64,000 bases of DNA from Massilia litorea (GCF_015101885.1 NZ_CP062941.1:4712001-4776000), one strand, 5' to 3'; counted from the first letter of the stretch, positions 17,207-26,331 are shown. Numbers and translations: made by a program. The notes: generated by a model not told the origin, from the letters alone.

Positions 17207-17968
17207 CTAGCGCTTGAGGATCTGCCTGGCGATCCCGCGCAGGATATTCACCTCTTCCGTCTCCAGCTGCGTGCGCGAAAACAGCCGTTTCAGACGGGGC
17301 ATCAGCTTCTTCGGATTGTCCGCATTCAGGAAGCCGATCGATACCAGCGCTTCTTCCAGGTGCGCATACATGCCCTCGATCTGGGTCAGGCTGGCGGCCT
17401 CGCCGTGGAAGCCGACCGGGGTCTCGGGCACGGCGTCGCCAATGGCGCCCATCCGGCACTCATAGGCGAGCACCTGCGCCGCCTGCGACAGGTTCAGGGA
17501 GGAGTAGGCCGGATTGGCCGGAATGTTGATCAGCACATTGCACTTCTCGACGATGTCGTTCGGCAGCCCGACCCGCTCGTTGCCGAAGACCAGCGCCGGC
17601 CGCAGTTCGACCTGCCCTGCAACGTGTCCGGCAAAGGCGCGCGGCGTCCATACCGGCGGAGAGAATTCGCGCAGGCGCGCCGAGACCGCGGCGGCAAAGT
17701 TGCAGCCTTCGAGCGCGTCGGCCATGCTGCCGACGACCCGCGCATTGGCGAGCACGTCGCCCGCGCCGCTGGCAAAGGCGACCGCTTCCGCATCGTTCAG
17801 GAAGTCGGTGCAGCGCGGCGTGACCAGCACCAGGTCGGTAAAACCCATTGTCTTCATGGCACGGGCAACCGAGCCGATGTTGCCTGCGCGGCTGGTCTCG
17901 ACGAGCACGAAACGGATGCCATGAGGCAGGCGATTGAAAAGAGACGTGTCGGTTTCGTTCGGGTTCAT
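17207..17968 (-). CDS. trmJ: tRNA (cytidine/uridine-2'-O-)-methyltransferase TrmJ
   Basis: A 253-residue SPOUT-family RNA methyltransferase. The N-terminal block is VLVETSRAGNIGSVARAMKTMG (in parts), the catalytic and SAM-knot blocks are LVFGNERVGLPND and INIPANPAYSSLNLSQAAQVLAYE (in parts), and the C-terminal extension is typical of TrmJ rather than TrmL. It 2'-O-methylates position 32 of tRNAs. The gene stands alone on the minus strand and its start region is shared with the divergent suhB promoter. Confidence 0.92.
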   Translation of the reverse strand: MNPNETDTSLFNRLPHGIRFVLVETSRAGNIGSVARAMKTMGFTDLVLVTPRCTDFLNDAEAVAFASGAGDVLANARVVGSMADALEGCNFAAAVSARLREFSPPVWTPRAFAGHVAGQVELRPALVFGNERVGLPNDIVEKCNVLINIPANPAYSSLNLSQAAQVLAYECRMGAIGDAVPETPVGFHGEAASLTQIEGMYAHLEEALVSIGFLNADNPKKLMPRLKRLFSRTQLETEEVNILRGIARQILKR

Positions 17969-18134
17969 TTAAAATAGCGCTATCGCGCGGCGACGAGCAA
18001 TTGAAATTTCGGCATCAAGGGCCGGGATTTTACCTACTTCGGCGCCGCCCTGCTCTTTAATTCAATTCATACTCGATGGCTCACGGCGTTTCATGCGCGG
18101 TGGGCGTCAGCGTTTTTTCAGGGAAAAAGCTAAC

Positions 18135-18923
18135 ATGCATCCAATGCTCAATACGGCCATCAAGGCCGCACGCCGCGCCGCCACCGTCATCAACCGCTCG
18201 TCCTTCGACCTCGACCGGATCGAAATCTCTGAAAAACAACACAATGATTTCGTGACCGATGTCGATGTGGCGTCCGAGCAGGCAATCGTCGAGACGCTGT
18301 TGAAAGCCTACCCTGACCACGCCATCCTCGGCGAAGAGTCCGGCCCGTCGCGCAACCTGAACGACGACAGCGAGTATGTCTGGATTATCGACCCGATCGA
18401 CGGCACCACCAACTTCCTGCACGGCTACCCGAACTACTGCATTTCGATCGCGCTGCAGCACAAGGGCGTGATCACCCAGGCCGTCATCTATGACCCGGTC
18501 CGCAACGACCTGTTCACCGCCACCAAGGGCGCCGGCGCCTACCTGAACGACAAGCGCATCCGCGTCAAGAACCACGACCGCATCGGCAAGGCCCTGATCG
18601 CCGCCGGCCATGGTGCCGATCCGCGCGCGCTGGCCGAATACCTGCGCATGTATGAAGTCGTCGCCTCGCGCTGCCATGGCGTGCGCAGCAGCGGTTCGGC
18701 CGCGCTGGAACTGGCCAACGTGGCCGCCGGCCGCGTCGATGCCTATTTCGAAAAAGGCTTGAAGATCTGGGATATCGCGGCCGGTTCCCTCTTGGTGACC
18801 GAAGCGGGCGGCATCGTCGGCGAGTTCAACGGCGAGTCCTCGTACCTGAACAAGGGCGACATCATCGCCGCTGGTCCGAAGGTGTTTGCACAGATGATCC
18901 CGCTGATGGTCCCTTTCGCCTGA
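18135..18923 (+). CDS. suhB: Inositol-1-monophosphatase family protein SuhB
   Basis: A 262-residue Mg-dependent phosphatase. The metal-binding motifs are EESG (about 69-72), [12 protein letters not shown] (about 86-97) and [15 protein letters not shown] (about 213-227). SuhB hydrolyses inositol phosphates in vitro and also binds RNA polymerase/NusA in enterobacteria. The ATG at 18135 was chosen because the conserved domain begins at MHPMLN and the in-frame codons upstream have no family resemblance. It is divergent from trmJ, an arrangement common in betaproteobacteria. Confidence 0.93.
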   Translation: MHPMLNTAIKAARRAATVINRSSFDLDRIEISEKQHNDFVTDVDVASEQAIVETLLKAYPDHAILGEESGPSRNLNDDSEYVWIIDPIDGTTNFLHGYPNYCISIALQHKGVITQAVIYDPVRNDLFTATKGAGAYLNDKRIRVKNHDRIGKALIAAGHGADPRALAEYLRMYEVVASRCHGVRSSGSAALELANVAAGRVDAYFEKGLKIWDIAAGSLLVTEAGGIVGEFNGESSYLNKGDIIAAGPKVFAQMIPLMVPFA

Positions 18924-18994
18924 TTAGCGTAAAATAGCGTTCTACCTTGCCGCCGTGACGCAGTGCACACGGCGGTATCCCATGCCTTCCAGTA

Positions 18995-19023
18995 TTTCCA
19001 CTGCGCAACAAAATCACTATAAT
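18995..19023 (+). promoter_or_regulatory. Predicted sigma70 promoter of rhlE
   Basis: TTTCCA at 18995-19000 and a perfect TATAAT at 19018-19023 are separated by 17 bases. The start of rhlE is about 115 bases further on. This leaves a long GC-rich 5' leader with a hairpin (GGCGCC...GGCGG region) like those of cold-inducible RNA helicase genes. Confidence 0.55.
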
Positions 19024-19137
19024 GCTCCGGCTTGACGGCTGACCGCGCTTTGCGTGGCCCGCATGCCCTGCACCCTTTCCGATCCTGGCGCCGCTTGCGC
19101 CGGCGGCGGAATCAACCTCATCAGAAGAAGCTCACTA

Positions 19138-20550
19138 ATGTCATTTGCTACCCTCGGCTTGTCCGATGCTATCGTTCGTGCCGTCACCGAACAGGGCTAC
19201 ACCGTTCCGACCCCGATCCAGGCGCAAGCCATTCCCGCCGTGCTCGGCGGCGGCGACCTGCTGGCCGGCGCCCAGACCGGCACCGGCAAGACCGCCGGCT
19301 TCACGCTGCCGCTGCTGCAGCGCCTGTCGACCGACGCCGTCGGCGCCGCGCAGAAAAGCAAGAACTCGCCGCGTGCGATCCGCGCCCTGGTCCTGACCCC
19401 GACCCGCGAACTGGCGGCCCAGGTCGAGGAAAGCGTGCGCCTGTACGGCAAGTACACCAACATGAACTCGGCCGTGATCTTCGGTGGCGTCGGCATCAAC
19501 CCGCAGATCAAGCTGTTGAAGACGGGCGTCGACGTCCTCGTCGCCACGCCGGGCCGCCTGCTCGACCACGTCGGCCAGCGTACCGTCGACCTGTCGAAAG
19601 TCGAGATCCTGATCCTGGACGAAGCCGACCGCATGCTCGACATGGGCTTCATCCACGACATCAAGAAAGTGCTGGCCGTGCTGCCGCCGAAGCGCCAGAA
19701 CCTGCTGTTCTCGGCCACTTTCTCGGACGAGATCAAGGCCCTGGCCGACAAGCTGCTGAACAACCCGGCGTCGATCGAAGTGGCCCGCCGCAACTCGACC
19801 GTGGAAGTCATCGCCCAGAAGATCCACCCGGTCGACCGCGACAAGAAGCACCCGATGCTGTCGCACCTGATCAAGGAAAACGACTGGAGCCAGGTGCTGG
19901 TGTTTACGCGCACCAAGCACGGCGCGAATAAACTGGTCGAGCAGCTGGGCAAGGACGGCATCGGCGCGATGGCGATCCACGGCAACAAGAGCCAGACCGC
20001 GCGTACCAAGGCCCTGGCCGAGTTCAAGGACGGCAGCCTGCAGGTGCTGGTCGCGACCGACATCGCCGCGCGCGGCATCGACATCGACCAGCTGCCGCAC
20101 GTGGTCAACTACGACCTGCCGAACGTGCCGGAAGACTACGTGCACCGCATCGGCCGTACCGGCCGCGCCGGCGCCACCGGCGAAGCCGTATCGCTGGTCT
20201 GCGTCGACGAGCACCAGATGCTGAAGGATATCGAAAAGCTGATCAAGCAGACGCTGCCGCGTCACGTGATCCCGGGCTTCGAGCCTGACATGAACGCCAA
20301 GGCCCAGCCGATCCAGCTGCGCAGCGGCGCGCCTGGTCACGGTAACCGCGGCGGCCGTCCAGGCGGCGGTGGCGGCCGTAGCCAGGGCCAGGGCCAGCCG
20401 CGTAGCGCGGCAGGCGCCGGCGGCGGTGCACGTCCTGCGGGCAATGGCGGCGGCCGTCCGGCGGGTGCCGGCGGCGGCGCAGGCCGCAGTGGCAACGGCA
20501 ATGGTCCGCGTCCGGCGTCCGCGCCGCGCACGGGTGGCCGCGGCCGCTAA
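19138..20550 (+). CDS. rhlE: DEAD-box RNA helicase RhlE
   Basis: A 470-residue ATP-dependent RNA helicase with all core motifs: Q motif (TPIQAQAIP), Walker A AQTGTGKT (about 46-53), [12 protein letters not shown] in [12 protein letters not shown] in FSATFS, ARGIDID and [10 protein letters not shown]. The last 90 residues are Gly/Arg/Pro-rich and probably form a disordered RNA-binding tail. RhlE-type helicases remodel ribosome assembly intermediates and RNA decay complexes. The ATG at 19138 follows an AAGAAG-rich site. A strong intrinsic terminator follows at 20574-20601. Confidence 0.94.
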   Translation: MSFATLGLSDAIVRAVTEQGYTVPTPIQAQAIPAVLGGGDLLAGAQTGTGKTAGFTLPLLQRLSTDAVGAAQKSKNSPRAIRALVLTPTRELAAQVEESVRLYGKYTNMNSAVIFGGVGINPQIKLLKTGVDVLVATPGRLLDHVGQRTVDLSKVEILILDEADRMLDMGFIHDIKKVLAVLPPKRQNLLFSATFSDEIKALADKLLNNPASIEVARRNSTVEVIAQKIHPVDRDKKHPMLSHLIKENDWSQVLVFTRTKHGANKLVEQLGKDGIGAMAIHGNKSQTARTKALAEFKDGSLQVLVATDIAARGIDIDQLPHVVNYDLPNVPEDYVHRIGRTGRAGATGEAVSLVCVDEHQMLKDIEKLIKQTLPRHVIPGFEPDMNAKAQPIQLRSGAPGHGNRGGRPGGGGGRSQGQGQPRSAAGAGGGARPAGNGGGRPAGAGGGAGRSGNGNGPRPASAPRTGGRGR

Positions 20551-20573
20551 GCCCGACGCTTTTGGCAGGAACG

Positions 20574-20601
20574 ACAGCCCGGCATTGCCGGGCTGTTTTT
20601 A
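20574..20601 (+). terminator. Intrinsic terminator after rhlE
   Basis: A 10-bp GC-rich stem (20574-20583 with 20587-20596) with a 3-base loop is followed by a run of T. It lies 24 bases after the rhlE stop. Confidence 0.85.
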
Positions 20602-20692
20602 TTTGTGCATGCGCCGTGACGCACGATTGCGGGTTCGGGCGCGCTTGGCGGCGTGGTGCTACGATAGCGGGCTGTCAACATTCGAGACTGCC

Positions 20693-21490
20693 ATGCCCAA
20701 ATTCGCCGCCAACCTGAGCACGCTGTTCACCGAGCTCAGCTTTCTCGACCGCTTCGCCGCGGCGCGCGAGAACGGGTTCGACGCCGTCGAATTCCTGTTT
20801 CCCTATGCCTGCGAACCGGAATGGATCACCGGCCGCCTGGCGCGCTACAACCTCGAACTGGTGCTGCACAATCTGCCGCCGGGCGACTGGGCGGCGGGCG
20901 ACCGCGGCATGGCCTGCGATCCGCGCCGTATCGGCGAATTCCAGGACAGCGTCGAACTTGCCCTCGATTACGCGGAAGAACTCGGCGTCAAGCAACTTCA
21001 CTGCATGGCCGGCAAGCTGCCGCCGCACGTGCCGCGCGAACGCGCCCACGCCACCTATGTGACCAACCTGCGCTTCGCCGCCGCCGCGCTGAAGGAAAAA
21101 GGGATCGCCCTGCTGATCGAGCCGATCAACGACCGCGACATGCCCGGTTATTTCCTCACCGGCTCGCGCCAGGCCGCCGCCGTCATCGCCGAGTGTGGCG
21201 TCGACAACCTGTTCCTGCAATTCGACATCTATCACATGCAGCGCATGGAGGGCGACCTCGCCCACAGCCTGCGCGAACTGCTGCCGCTGATCCGCCATAT
21301 CCAGCTGGCCGACGTGCCGGGCCGGCACGAACCGGGCACGGGCGAAATCAACTACCCCTACCTGTTCCGCCTGCTGGACGAGCTCGGCTACGACGGCTGG
21401 ATCGGCTGCGAGTACAACCCGCGCGCCGGGACGCTCGAGGGACTTGGCTGGCGCGATGCCGCCAAGGCCTGGACAGGCGGCACGGCCTGA
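20693..21490 (+). CDS. hyi: Hydroxypyruvate isomerase family protein
   Basis: A 265-residue TIM-barrel protein of the xylose-isomerase-like family. The Hyi/OtnI pattern is visible: MPKFAANLS at the start, FDAVEFLFPY, LIEPINDRDMPG (the catalytic Glu region), QFDIYHMQ, HIQLADVPGRHEPGTGEINY and IGCEYNPR. It interconverts hydroxypyruvate and tartronate semialdehyde in glyoxylate metabolism. No gcl or glxR is beside it, so a broader sugar-acid isomerase role is possible. The next gene, a VOC-family protein, starts 35 bases downstream and may be in the same transcript. Confidence 0.9.
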   Translation: MPKFAANLSTLFTELSFLDRFAAARENGFDAVEFLFPYACEPEWITGRLARYNLELVLHNLPPGDWAAGDRGMACDPRRIGEFQDSVELALDYAEELGVKQLHCMAGKLPPHVPRERAHATYVTNLRFAAAALKEKGIALLIEPINDRDMPGYFLTGSRQAAAVIAECGVDNLFLQFDIYHMQRMEGDLAHSLRELLPLIRHIQLADVPGRHEPGTGEINYPYLFRLLDELGYDGWIGCEYNPRAGTLEGLGWRDAAKAWTGGTA

Positions 21491-21525
21491 GGCAACATTG
21501 TCTTCTTATAAATAAGGAGATCATC

Positions 21526-21891
21526 ATGATCCAGGGACTGCGCACCGTCATCTATCCGGTCACGCAACTGAACGAGGCGACCGACTGGTACCGCCGCGTG
21601 CTCGACAAGGCACCGTATTTCGAGCAGCCCTTCTATGTCGGCTTCGAGGTCGGCGGTTTCGAACTGGGCCTGATTCCCGACGGCGTGCCGGGCAGCACGG
21701 GCGCGACTGCCTACTGGGGCACCCCGGATGCCGCGGCCGAGCTGGCGCGGCTGGAGGCGCTCGGCGCCACGGTCGAGTCGCCGCTGGCGGATGTGGGCGA
21801 AGGCATCCGCGTCGCCACCGTGCGCGATCCCTACGGCAACCTGTTCGGCATCATCGAAAATCCCCGCTTCGATCGCAACAAGGTCGCCTGA
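21526..21891 (+). CDS. Glyoxalase/bleomycin-resistance (VOC) family protein
   Basis: A 121-residue protein with the paired beta-alpha-beta-beta-beta modules of the vicinal oxygen chelate fold (LNEATDWYRRVL, VGFEVGGFELGLIPD, VRDPYGNLFGIIENP). The final Glu of GIIENP is the usual metal ligand. Proteins of this size act as lyases, dioxygenases or binding proteins, so the substrate cannot be assigned. A strong ribosome site (AAGGAGA) precedes the ATG. A weak terminator-like hairpin lies 12 bases after the stop. Confidence 0.85.
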   Translation: MIQGLRTVIYPVTQLNEATDWYRRVLDKAPYFEQPFYVGFEVGGFELGLIPDGVPGSTGATAYWGTPDAAAELARLEALGATVESPLADVGEGIRVATVRDPYGNLFGIIENPRFDRNKVA

Positions 21892-21902
21892 GTTGATCCA
21901 TT

Positions 21903-21928
21903 GCAACGCCGCCCCGTGCGGCGTTTGC
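21903..21928 (+). terminator. Terminator-like hairpin
   Basis: AACGCCGC (21905-21912) pairs with GCGGCGTT (21918-21925), followed only by TTG. It is a plausible weak intrinsic terminator between the VOC gene and the lipoprotein gene. Confidence 0.4.
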
Positions 21929-21977
21929 CAGAATGGGGTCTTTCCGTCCGGCATCATTGCCGCTTCGAGAGGACCCG

Positions 21978-22838
21978 ATGAGAACCTTCCGCCTTGCCCT
22001 CGCGCTCTGCCTGTTCAGCCTGAATCTGCTGCTGGCAAGCTGCGCTTCGACCGGCGGCCCGGTCAGCCTGCAGGAAGTGCGCGAATTCGCGGACGCTTCG
22101 GCCAAACTCGGCGGCTATGCCGAGCTCTCGCGCCGCTATCGCGACACCTATGAACGCGAACAGCCTTATCTCCCTGCCTCGGCCGACAAACTGGCGCGCG
22201 AAAACGACGCCAAACGGCGCGCCGTGTACGAGGACTTCGTCAGCGTGCAAAAGGCCGTCGTGCTCTACATGCAAACGCTCAGCCTGCTCGCCGGCGATAC
22301 CCGCTACGACCTCACCGAACGCATCGACGACCTCGGCAACGGCCTGAAGGCGAATGCCGAATCGGGCTTGCAGCAACGCCATATCGCCGCCTACACGGGC
22401 CTGACGCGCCTGCTGACGCGGGTGATCGCTTCCGGCTACCAGAACCGCAGCGTCGAGACCATGGTGCGCGACGGCGACGCCGACGTGCAGGTGCTGCTGG
22501 AAGCGATGATCTCGCTCACCCGCCTCTACTACAAGACCAACGAGAATGAAAAGAAGACCATCCTCGGCATCTTCGATGTCGAGTTGCCGCTCACCAAGGG
22601 TAGCAATGAACGCATGCTGGTCACCCTGGCCAAGGTGCATTACCTGAACAAGGCCAGCGAATACAAGCTGATCGACCGCCGCTACGACCTGGCCTTGCAG
22701 GGACTGACCAAGGTGGCGCTCGGGCACCAGAAGCTGCGTGAAAACCTGCACAAGCTGACGCAGGAGGATGTGAAGCGCATGCTCGGCAATTACGGACGCG
22801 ACCTGCGGATGATCCGCGACGGCCTCGCGGCAGAGTGA
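21978..22838 (+). CDS. Hypothetical lipoprotein
   Basis: A 286-residue protein with a lipoprotein signal (lipobox LLASC, Cys at about residue 21) and a long all-helical mature part. No catalytic motif is recognised. Blocks such as VEDFVSVQKAVVLYMQTL-like and LLTRVIASGYQNRSV suggest helical hairpins. The start ATG at 21978 follows a GAGAGGACCCG ribosome site. The next gene starts 16 bases downstream and encodes another helical protein, so the two probably act together at the envelope. The function is unknown. Confidence 0.7.
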   Translation: MRTFRLALALCLFSLNLLLASCASTGGPVSLQEVREFADASAKLGGYAELSRRYRDTYEREQPYLPASADKLARENDAKRRAVYEDFVSVQKAVVLYMQTLSLLAGDTRYDLTERIDDLGNGLKANAESGLQQRHIAAYTGLTRLLTRVIASGYQNRSVETMVRDGDADVQVLLEAMISLTRLYYKTNENEKKTILGIFDVELPLTKGSNERMLVTLAKVHYLNKASEYKLIDRRYDLALQGLTKVALGHQKLRENLHKLTQEDVKRMLGNYGRDLRMIRDGLAAE

Positions 22839-22854
22839 TTTTCAGGGAGGCGGC

Positions 22855-23499
22855 ATGGGAAGCGATGCGAAGGGAAAGGTCGATCCGGCGGATGCGGCAA
22901 TCGATGTGCTGGCCGGCGCGGTGGCGGGCGCGGCGACAGCCGACACGGGCGAAGCCGCCGCCGGCACGCCGGCCACCGCGGCAAGCAGCGCGAGCGAGGC
23001 GCCGGCCGCGCCGGCCGCGGGCGGCGCCAACGGCGGCCTGGCCAGCGTGCCGCAGATCGTCGAGCTGGCCGACCAGCTCTCGGCCTGCGCCGACCAGCTG
23101 CACGAGCGCATCATGCGCGACATCCGCGCCTGGGACGGCGGCATCGTGCCGGCCCATGTGCAGGCGTGCGCGCGTGCCCTGCTGGAAGACGAACTGCTGC
23201 TGCGCCAGCGCGCCAACGGCCTGTACGCCGATGCCGCCACCTTCGTCGTCAAGTCGCTCGGCAAGTCGCAGGCGGGCGTGGTGGCGCTGACCACGGCGGC
23301 CGCCGAGAAGATCCGCAAGATCGCGCTGATCGGGGACGTGACCGGCCTCGTCGCCGGCCTGTTGAGCCTGGCGGGAGCGGCGTCGACCGGGCAGGCCGCA
23401 GCCATCATCCTGGCGCTCGACAAGATCCACACCCACATCAAGGACATCGAGACCCACCGCAAGCCTGCCACGCCCGGCACCAAGAGCCTGTCCCGGTAG
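22855..23499 (+). CDS. Hypothetical helical protein paired with the upstream lipoprotein
   Basis: A 214-residue protein with no signal peptide. The first 60 residues are Ala/Gly/Thr-rich low complexity. The remainder is helical, with an amphipathic, partly hydrophobic segment near residues 160-185 (ALIGDVTGLVAGLLSLAGAAS) that could insert in a membrane. No domain is recognised. A GGGAGG site precedes the ATG. The 16-base gap to the lipoprotein gene suggests a shared transcript. Confidence 0.6.
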   Translation: MGSDAKGKVDPADAAIDVLAGAVAGAATADTGEAAAGTPATAASSASEAPAAPAAGGANGGLASVPQIVELADQLSACADQLHERIMRDIRAWDGGIVPAHVQACARALLEDELLLRQRANGLYADAATFVVKSLGKSQAGVVALTTAAAEKIRKIALIGDVTGLVAGLLSLAGAASTGQAAAIILALDKIHTHIKDIETHRKPATPGTKSLSR

Positions 23500-23628
23500 G
23501 TGGGAGGAACGACTCTCACCTGCCGGGATAGGCTCCAGGCCGGCTTGACCGGCGCACGCGTGCGCCCATGTTCTTCCGGCGCGCATCGCGCTACACTGGT
23601 CCCACATCAGTTCATGTGGGAGTAAGCA

Positions 23629-23691
23629 ATGAACGGCTTTCTTACATTCCGGCCAGGCGCGCGGTTTGTCGCCGCGCGGCCATTCCCATGA
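23629..23691 (+). CDS. Possible leader peptide (20 residues) before the DksA-like gene
   Basis: A short open frame of 21 codons with a good ribosome site (GGGAG, 7 bases before ATG 23629). It ends in a TGA that overlaps the ATG of the downstream zinc-finger gene (ATGA). It would encode a basic 20-residue peptide. The overlap suggests translational coupling of the next gene, which itself lacks a clear ribosome site. The inverted repeat CCCACAT/ATGTGGG (23601-23607, 23614-23620) sits just upstream. Too short to be sure. Confidence 0.35.
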   Translation: MNGFLTFRPGARFVAARPFP

Positions 23692-24050
23692 ACGCCCTCG
23701 ATGCAGGCCAGCTGGCCCAGTTGCGCGCTGCGCTCGAGGCGCAACTGGCCGCGCTCAGCCGCACCGACGAGCCGGCCGAGGCGCATAGCGCGCGCGACCT
23801 GCCCGTCTCGGAAGTGGAAACCTCGCCGGCCGACAAGGCCACAGTACGGCTGCTGAACGATCTCGCGCTCGAGGCCGCCGGCCACCATGCGGCCCGCATG
23901 CAGGTGCTGCGCCATGCACTGGCGAAGTTCGAAGACGGCAGCTATGGGCAATGCGAGGAGTGCGGCGGCGACATCGGTTTTTCGCGCCTGCAGGCGCGTC
24001 CCGAAGCGCGCCTGTGCATCGCCTGCCAGACGCGCTACGAAAAACGCTAG
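23688..24050 (+). CDS. DksA/TraR-family zinc-finger protein
   Basis: A 120-residue protein with a helical N-terminal half and a C-terminal C4 zinc finger (CEECGGDIGFSRLQA then CIAC, about residues 86-110). This matches the DksA/TraR C-terminal domain. The length is between TraR (about 73) and DksA (about 151), like YbiI/DksA2-type or transcription factors of the DksA superfamily. It may bind the RNA polymerase secondary channel in stress. The ATG at 23688 has no good ribosome site of its own, but a short upstream frame overlaps it. Confidence 0.82.
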   Translation: MNALDAGQLAQLRAALEAQLAALSRTDEPAEAHSARDLPVSEVETSPADKATVRLLNDLALEAAGHHAARMQVLRHALAKFEDGSYGQCEECGGDIGFSRLQARPEARLCIACQTRYEKR

Positions 24051-24061
24051 AGCAGTCTGCG

Positions 24062-24616
24062 TCAGCGAACGATTTCGGGAGGAATCGAGGCGTCGAAATC
24101 GGCCCAATCGCCGTCCACGATATTGCCGCGGGCGCGCTCGATCTGGATCGCGCCGAGGCGGCGCAGCACGTCCACCGCGCGCGACTCGTCGCCGGTATCG
24201 TCAAAGGCAACGGCCACCAGCATGCCGGCCTTGCGCTGCTCGACCGGCGCCCGCCCGCCCTGCTCGCCTTCGCCGGCTTCCTTCATTTTGGTAAAGCTGA
24301 ACAGCGAGCCGACGTGGGCGCCCACCAGGCCGCCGACGATGGGGCCGGCCGGCCCGGTCAGCGGCGCCGTCGCAGCGCCGATGGCAGCCCCGACCGCGCC
24401 ACCGGTGGCGCTGCCCTGCACCACGCCCATCGGCGTTTCCTTGGCGCCCGGGGAATGAAGGTTGTCGCCGCCGATCGGGGTCATGTCGTGCTGTCCCGCC
24501 TGGCTCAGGTAAAACGTGCTGACACGTTCCCGCGTGAAGCCGGCCTGGGCCAGTGCCTGGGACGCGGCATCGGCATCGGCCTGGGTTTCAAAATGCCCTG
24601 CAATGATGGTGGACAT
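24062..24616 (-). CDS. Glycine-zipper general stress membrane protein
   Basis: A 184-residue protein. The N-terminal domain (about 1-35: IIAGHFETQADADAASQALAQAG) resembles a small alpha/beta sensor-like repeat. A Gly/Ala-rich transmembrane glycine-zipper follows (about 66-105, GVVQGSATGGAVGAAIGAATAP and similar), then a C-terminal half that repeats the alpha/beta motif (VAVAFDDTGDESRAVDVLRRLGA). The start ATG at 24616 has the ribosome site AGGAG, so the upstream in-frame ATG at 24631 is not used. A GTNCG-N4-CGNAC palindrome is 57 bases upstream. Confidence 0.75.
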   Translation of the reverse strand: MSTIIAGHFETQADADAASQALAQAGFTRERVSTFYLSQAGQHDMTPIGGDNLHSPGAKETPMGVVQGSATGGAVGAAIGAATAPLTGPAGPIVGGLVGAHVGSLFSFTKMKEAGEGEQGGRAPVEQRKAGMLVAVAFDDTGDESRAVDVLRRLGAIQIERARGNIVDGDWADFDASIPPEIVR

Positions 24617-24673
24617 GGGTTTCTCCTGCATTGTTGGTTACCCGAAGCATGCTCCTGCTGGGTTGCTGCCTCT

Positions 24674-24687
24674 GTACGCAAACGCAC
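24674..24687. promoter_or_regulatory. GTNCG-N4-CGNAC palindrome (site A)
   Basis: GTACG CAAA CGCAC, in the promoter region of the minus-strand stress gene at 24616. It is one of nine exact matches to the pattern in this window. Confidence 0.5.
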
Positions 24688-24692
24688 GCAGT

Positions 24693-25559
24693 CTATTGCC
24701 ACTGCCCGTAGGCCATGTTTCCAAAATCCGGTTCCGGCTCCGGCGCCTGCCAGGCGCGCGGATCGACCCGGTAGTATTTGAGGAACTCCTCGTACAGGGC
24801 GGGATGGCGCGCCGCCAGGCGGTGCGGCTGCTCGAAAAAGGCTTCGGTGGCAACCGCGAAGAATTCGGCCGGGCTGGTCGCGCCGTAATGGTCGAGCACG
24901 CCTTCGTGGCCGAACCAGGCGTCGTGGCGCAGGGCCGCGAAGTCGCGAGAGAGCACTTCGGACCAGCTGCGATAGCGTTCCTGGCTGCCCAGGTAGGGGG
25001 CGCCGTTGGTAGTCCCCGATTCGCTGTCGAGCTGGTGGGCGAATTCGTGCAGGACCACGTTGTGGGAAGGCGGCTCGACCATGCCGGCGCGGCGCACGTG
25101 GTCCCAGGACAGGATCACACGGCCGTCGCCCCAGGATTCGCCCAGCAGGTCCTGGCGTTCCTCGGTAACGACGCCGGCCGCGTCGACCTGGCGCCGCGGC
25201 ACCAGGAAGGCGCCCGGATAGACCAGCACCGCGTTCAGGGTCGGATAGACGGCGTCGCCGCGCGCGCCCATCAGCAGCAGGCAGGCCTGGCCGGCAATCG
25301 TCAGGCGCATCTCCTCGGTCATTTCCAGACCGGCGCAGCCGACAAAGGTTTTTTCGTGGAGGAAGCGCCGCACCAGGCGTTCGAGGCGGGCGCGCTGGCC
25401 CGCGTCCATCGCCCGGTACTGCGCCACGTTGCGTTCGAGGATGGCGAGCTCGCCGGCCGCCAGCGGCCGCGCCAGGGCGCGCCGCAGGCGCCAGCGCGGG
25501 ACCGCCCAGGCCAGCAGGCCAGCCGCTGCAAGAAACGAGACCGTCAACAAGGCTTCCAT
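24693..25559 (-). CDS. mtfA: MtfA-like zinc peptidase
   Basis: A 288-residue protein with a short hydrophobic N-terminus (about 5-20), then the MtfA domain. The zincin motif is HEFAHQLD (about 171-178) and a further conserved Glu lies in FAVATEAFFEQP (about 232-243). MtfA of E. coli is a cytosolic peptidase that binds Mlc and affects glucose uptake. Here the N-terminal hydrophobic segment is longer and may anchor it. The start at 25559 gives the family length. It is followed on the same strand by a glycine-zipper stress gene. Confidence 0.88.
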   Translation of the reverse strand: MEALLTVSFLAAAGLLAWAVPRWRLRRALARPLAAGELAILERNVAQYRAMDAGQRARLERLVRRFLHEKTFVGCAGLEMTEEMRLTIAGQACLLLMGARGDAVYPTLNAVLVYPGAFLVPRRQVDAAGVVTEERQDLLGESWGDGRVILSWDHVRRAGMVEPPSHNVVLHEFAHQLDSESGTTNGAPYLGSQERYRSWSEVLSRDFAALRHDAWFGHEGVLDHYGATSPAEFFAVATEAFFEQPHRLAARHPALYEEFLKYYRVDPRAWQAPEPEPDFGNMAYGQWQ

Positions 25560-25587
25560 CAGGCGGCTCCTGCCAGGAGAGCAAGCT

Positions 25588-26331
25588 TCATGCGCCGGCC
25601 AGGTGCGCGTCGAGCTCGTCGGCCCCGCCGATCAGGCGCCCGCCGATGAACACTTGCGGCCAGGTCATGCGGCCAGTGATGGCGCGCAGCACGCCGCTAT
25701 TGATCTTCTGGTCCTGCGAGATATCGGTATAGCGCAACTGGCGTTCCGACAGCGCCGCCTTGGCACGCGCACAGAACGGGCAGCCGGGACGCGAGAACAT
25801 GACGATCGGCTCGGGTGCGCGCGCCTCCGGATTGATATGGCGCAGCATGGTGTCGGCATCCGAGACCTTGAACGGATCGCCCTCGCCCTCTTCCTCGATG
25901 AAGACCTTCTCGATGATGCCGTCACGCACCAGCATCGAATAGCGCCAGGACCGCATGCCGAAGCCGAGATCGCGCTTGTCGACCAGCATGCCCATGCCGC
26001 GCGCGAAATCACCGTTCCCGTCAGGGATGAAGGTGATGCCGTCCGCTTCCTGGCCCTGCTTCCACTCGTTCATCACGAAGGCGTCGTTGACGGACAGGCA
26101 GAGGATGTCGTCCACGCCATTTTCGCGAAACACCCCGGAGAGTTCATTGAAACGCGGCAAATGGGTCGAGGAACAGGTCGGCGTGTAGGCGCCCGGCAGG
26201 GAGAACACGACGACGGTCTTGCCCTTGAATAGCTCGTCGGTCGTGAGGTCGCGCCACTGGTTGTCGGGACGCGCCTTGAACGTGACCTGCGGTACGGGTT
26301 TTCCTTCCAGCGATTCGGCAGTTGGCAGCAT
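25588..26331 (-). CDS. Peroxiredoxin-glutaredoxin hybrid protein
   Basis: A 247-residue fusion. Residues 1-165 are a Prx5-type peroxiredoxin with peroxidatic Cys in PGAYTPTCSSTHLP (about residue 53). Residues 175-247 are a glutaredoxin with the active-site CPFC (about 190-193). This single-chain arrangement is the known PGdx type that reduces peroxides with glutathione. It is a cytosolic defence enzyme. It lies between the MtfA-like gene and a wHTH regulator, and its start is close to a long inverted repeat. Confidence 0.93.
   Translation of the reverse strand: MLPTAESLEGKPVPQVTFKARPDNQWRDLTTDELFKGKTVVVFSLPGAYTPTCSSTHLPRFNELSGVFRENGVDDILCLSVNDAFVMNEWKQGQEADGITFIPDGNGDFARGMGMLVDKRDLGFGMRSWRYSMLVRDGIIEKVFIEEEGEGDPFKVSDADTMLRHINPEARAPEPIVMFSRPGCPFCARAKAALSERQLRYTDISQDQKINSGVLRAITGRMTWPQVFIGGRLIGGADELDAHLAGA

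Noticed and set aside
20610..20625. GTGACGCAC near the hyi promoter
   Set aside because: It carries only a half-site of the GTNCG pattern (the left arm is GCGCC).
23551..23566. A 16-base palindrome GGCGCACGCGTGCGCC
   Set aside because: It does not match GTNCG-N4-CGNAC and has no partner; it may be a chance GC palindrome.
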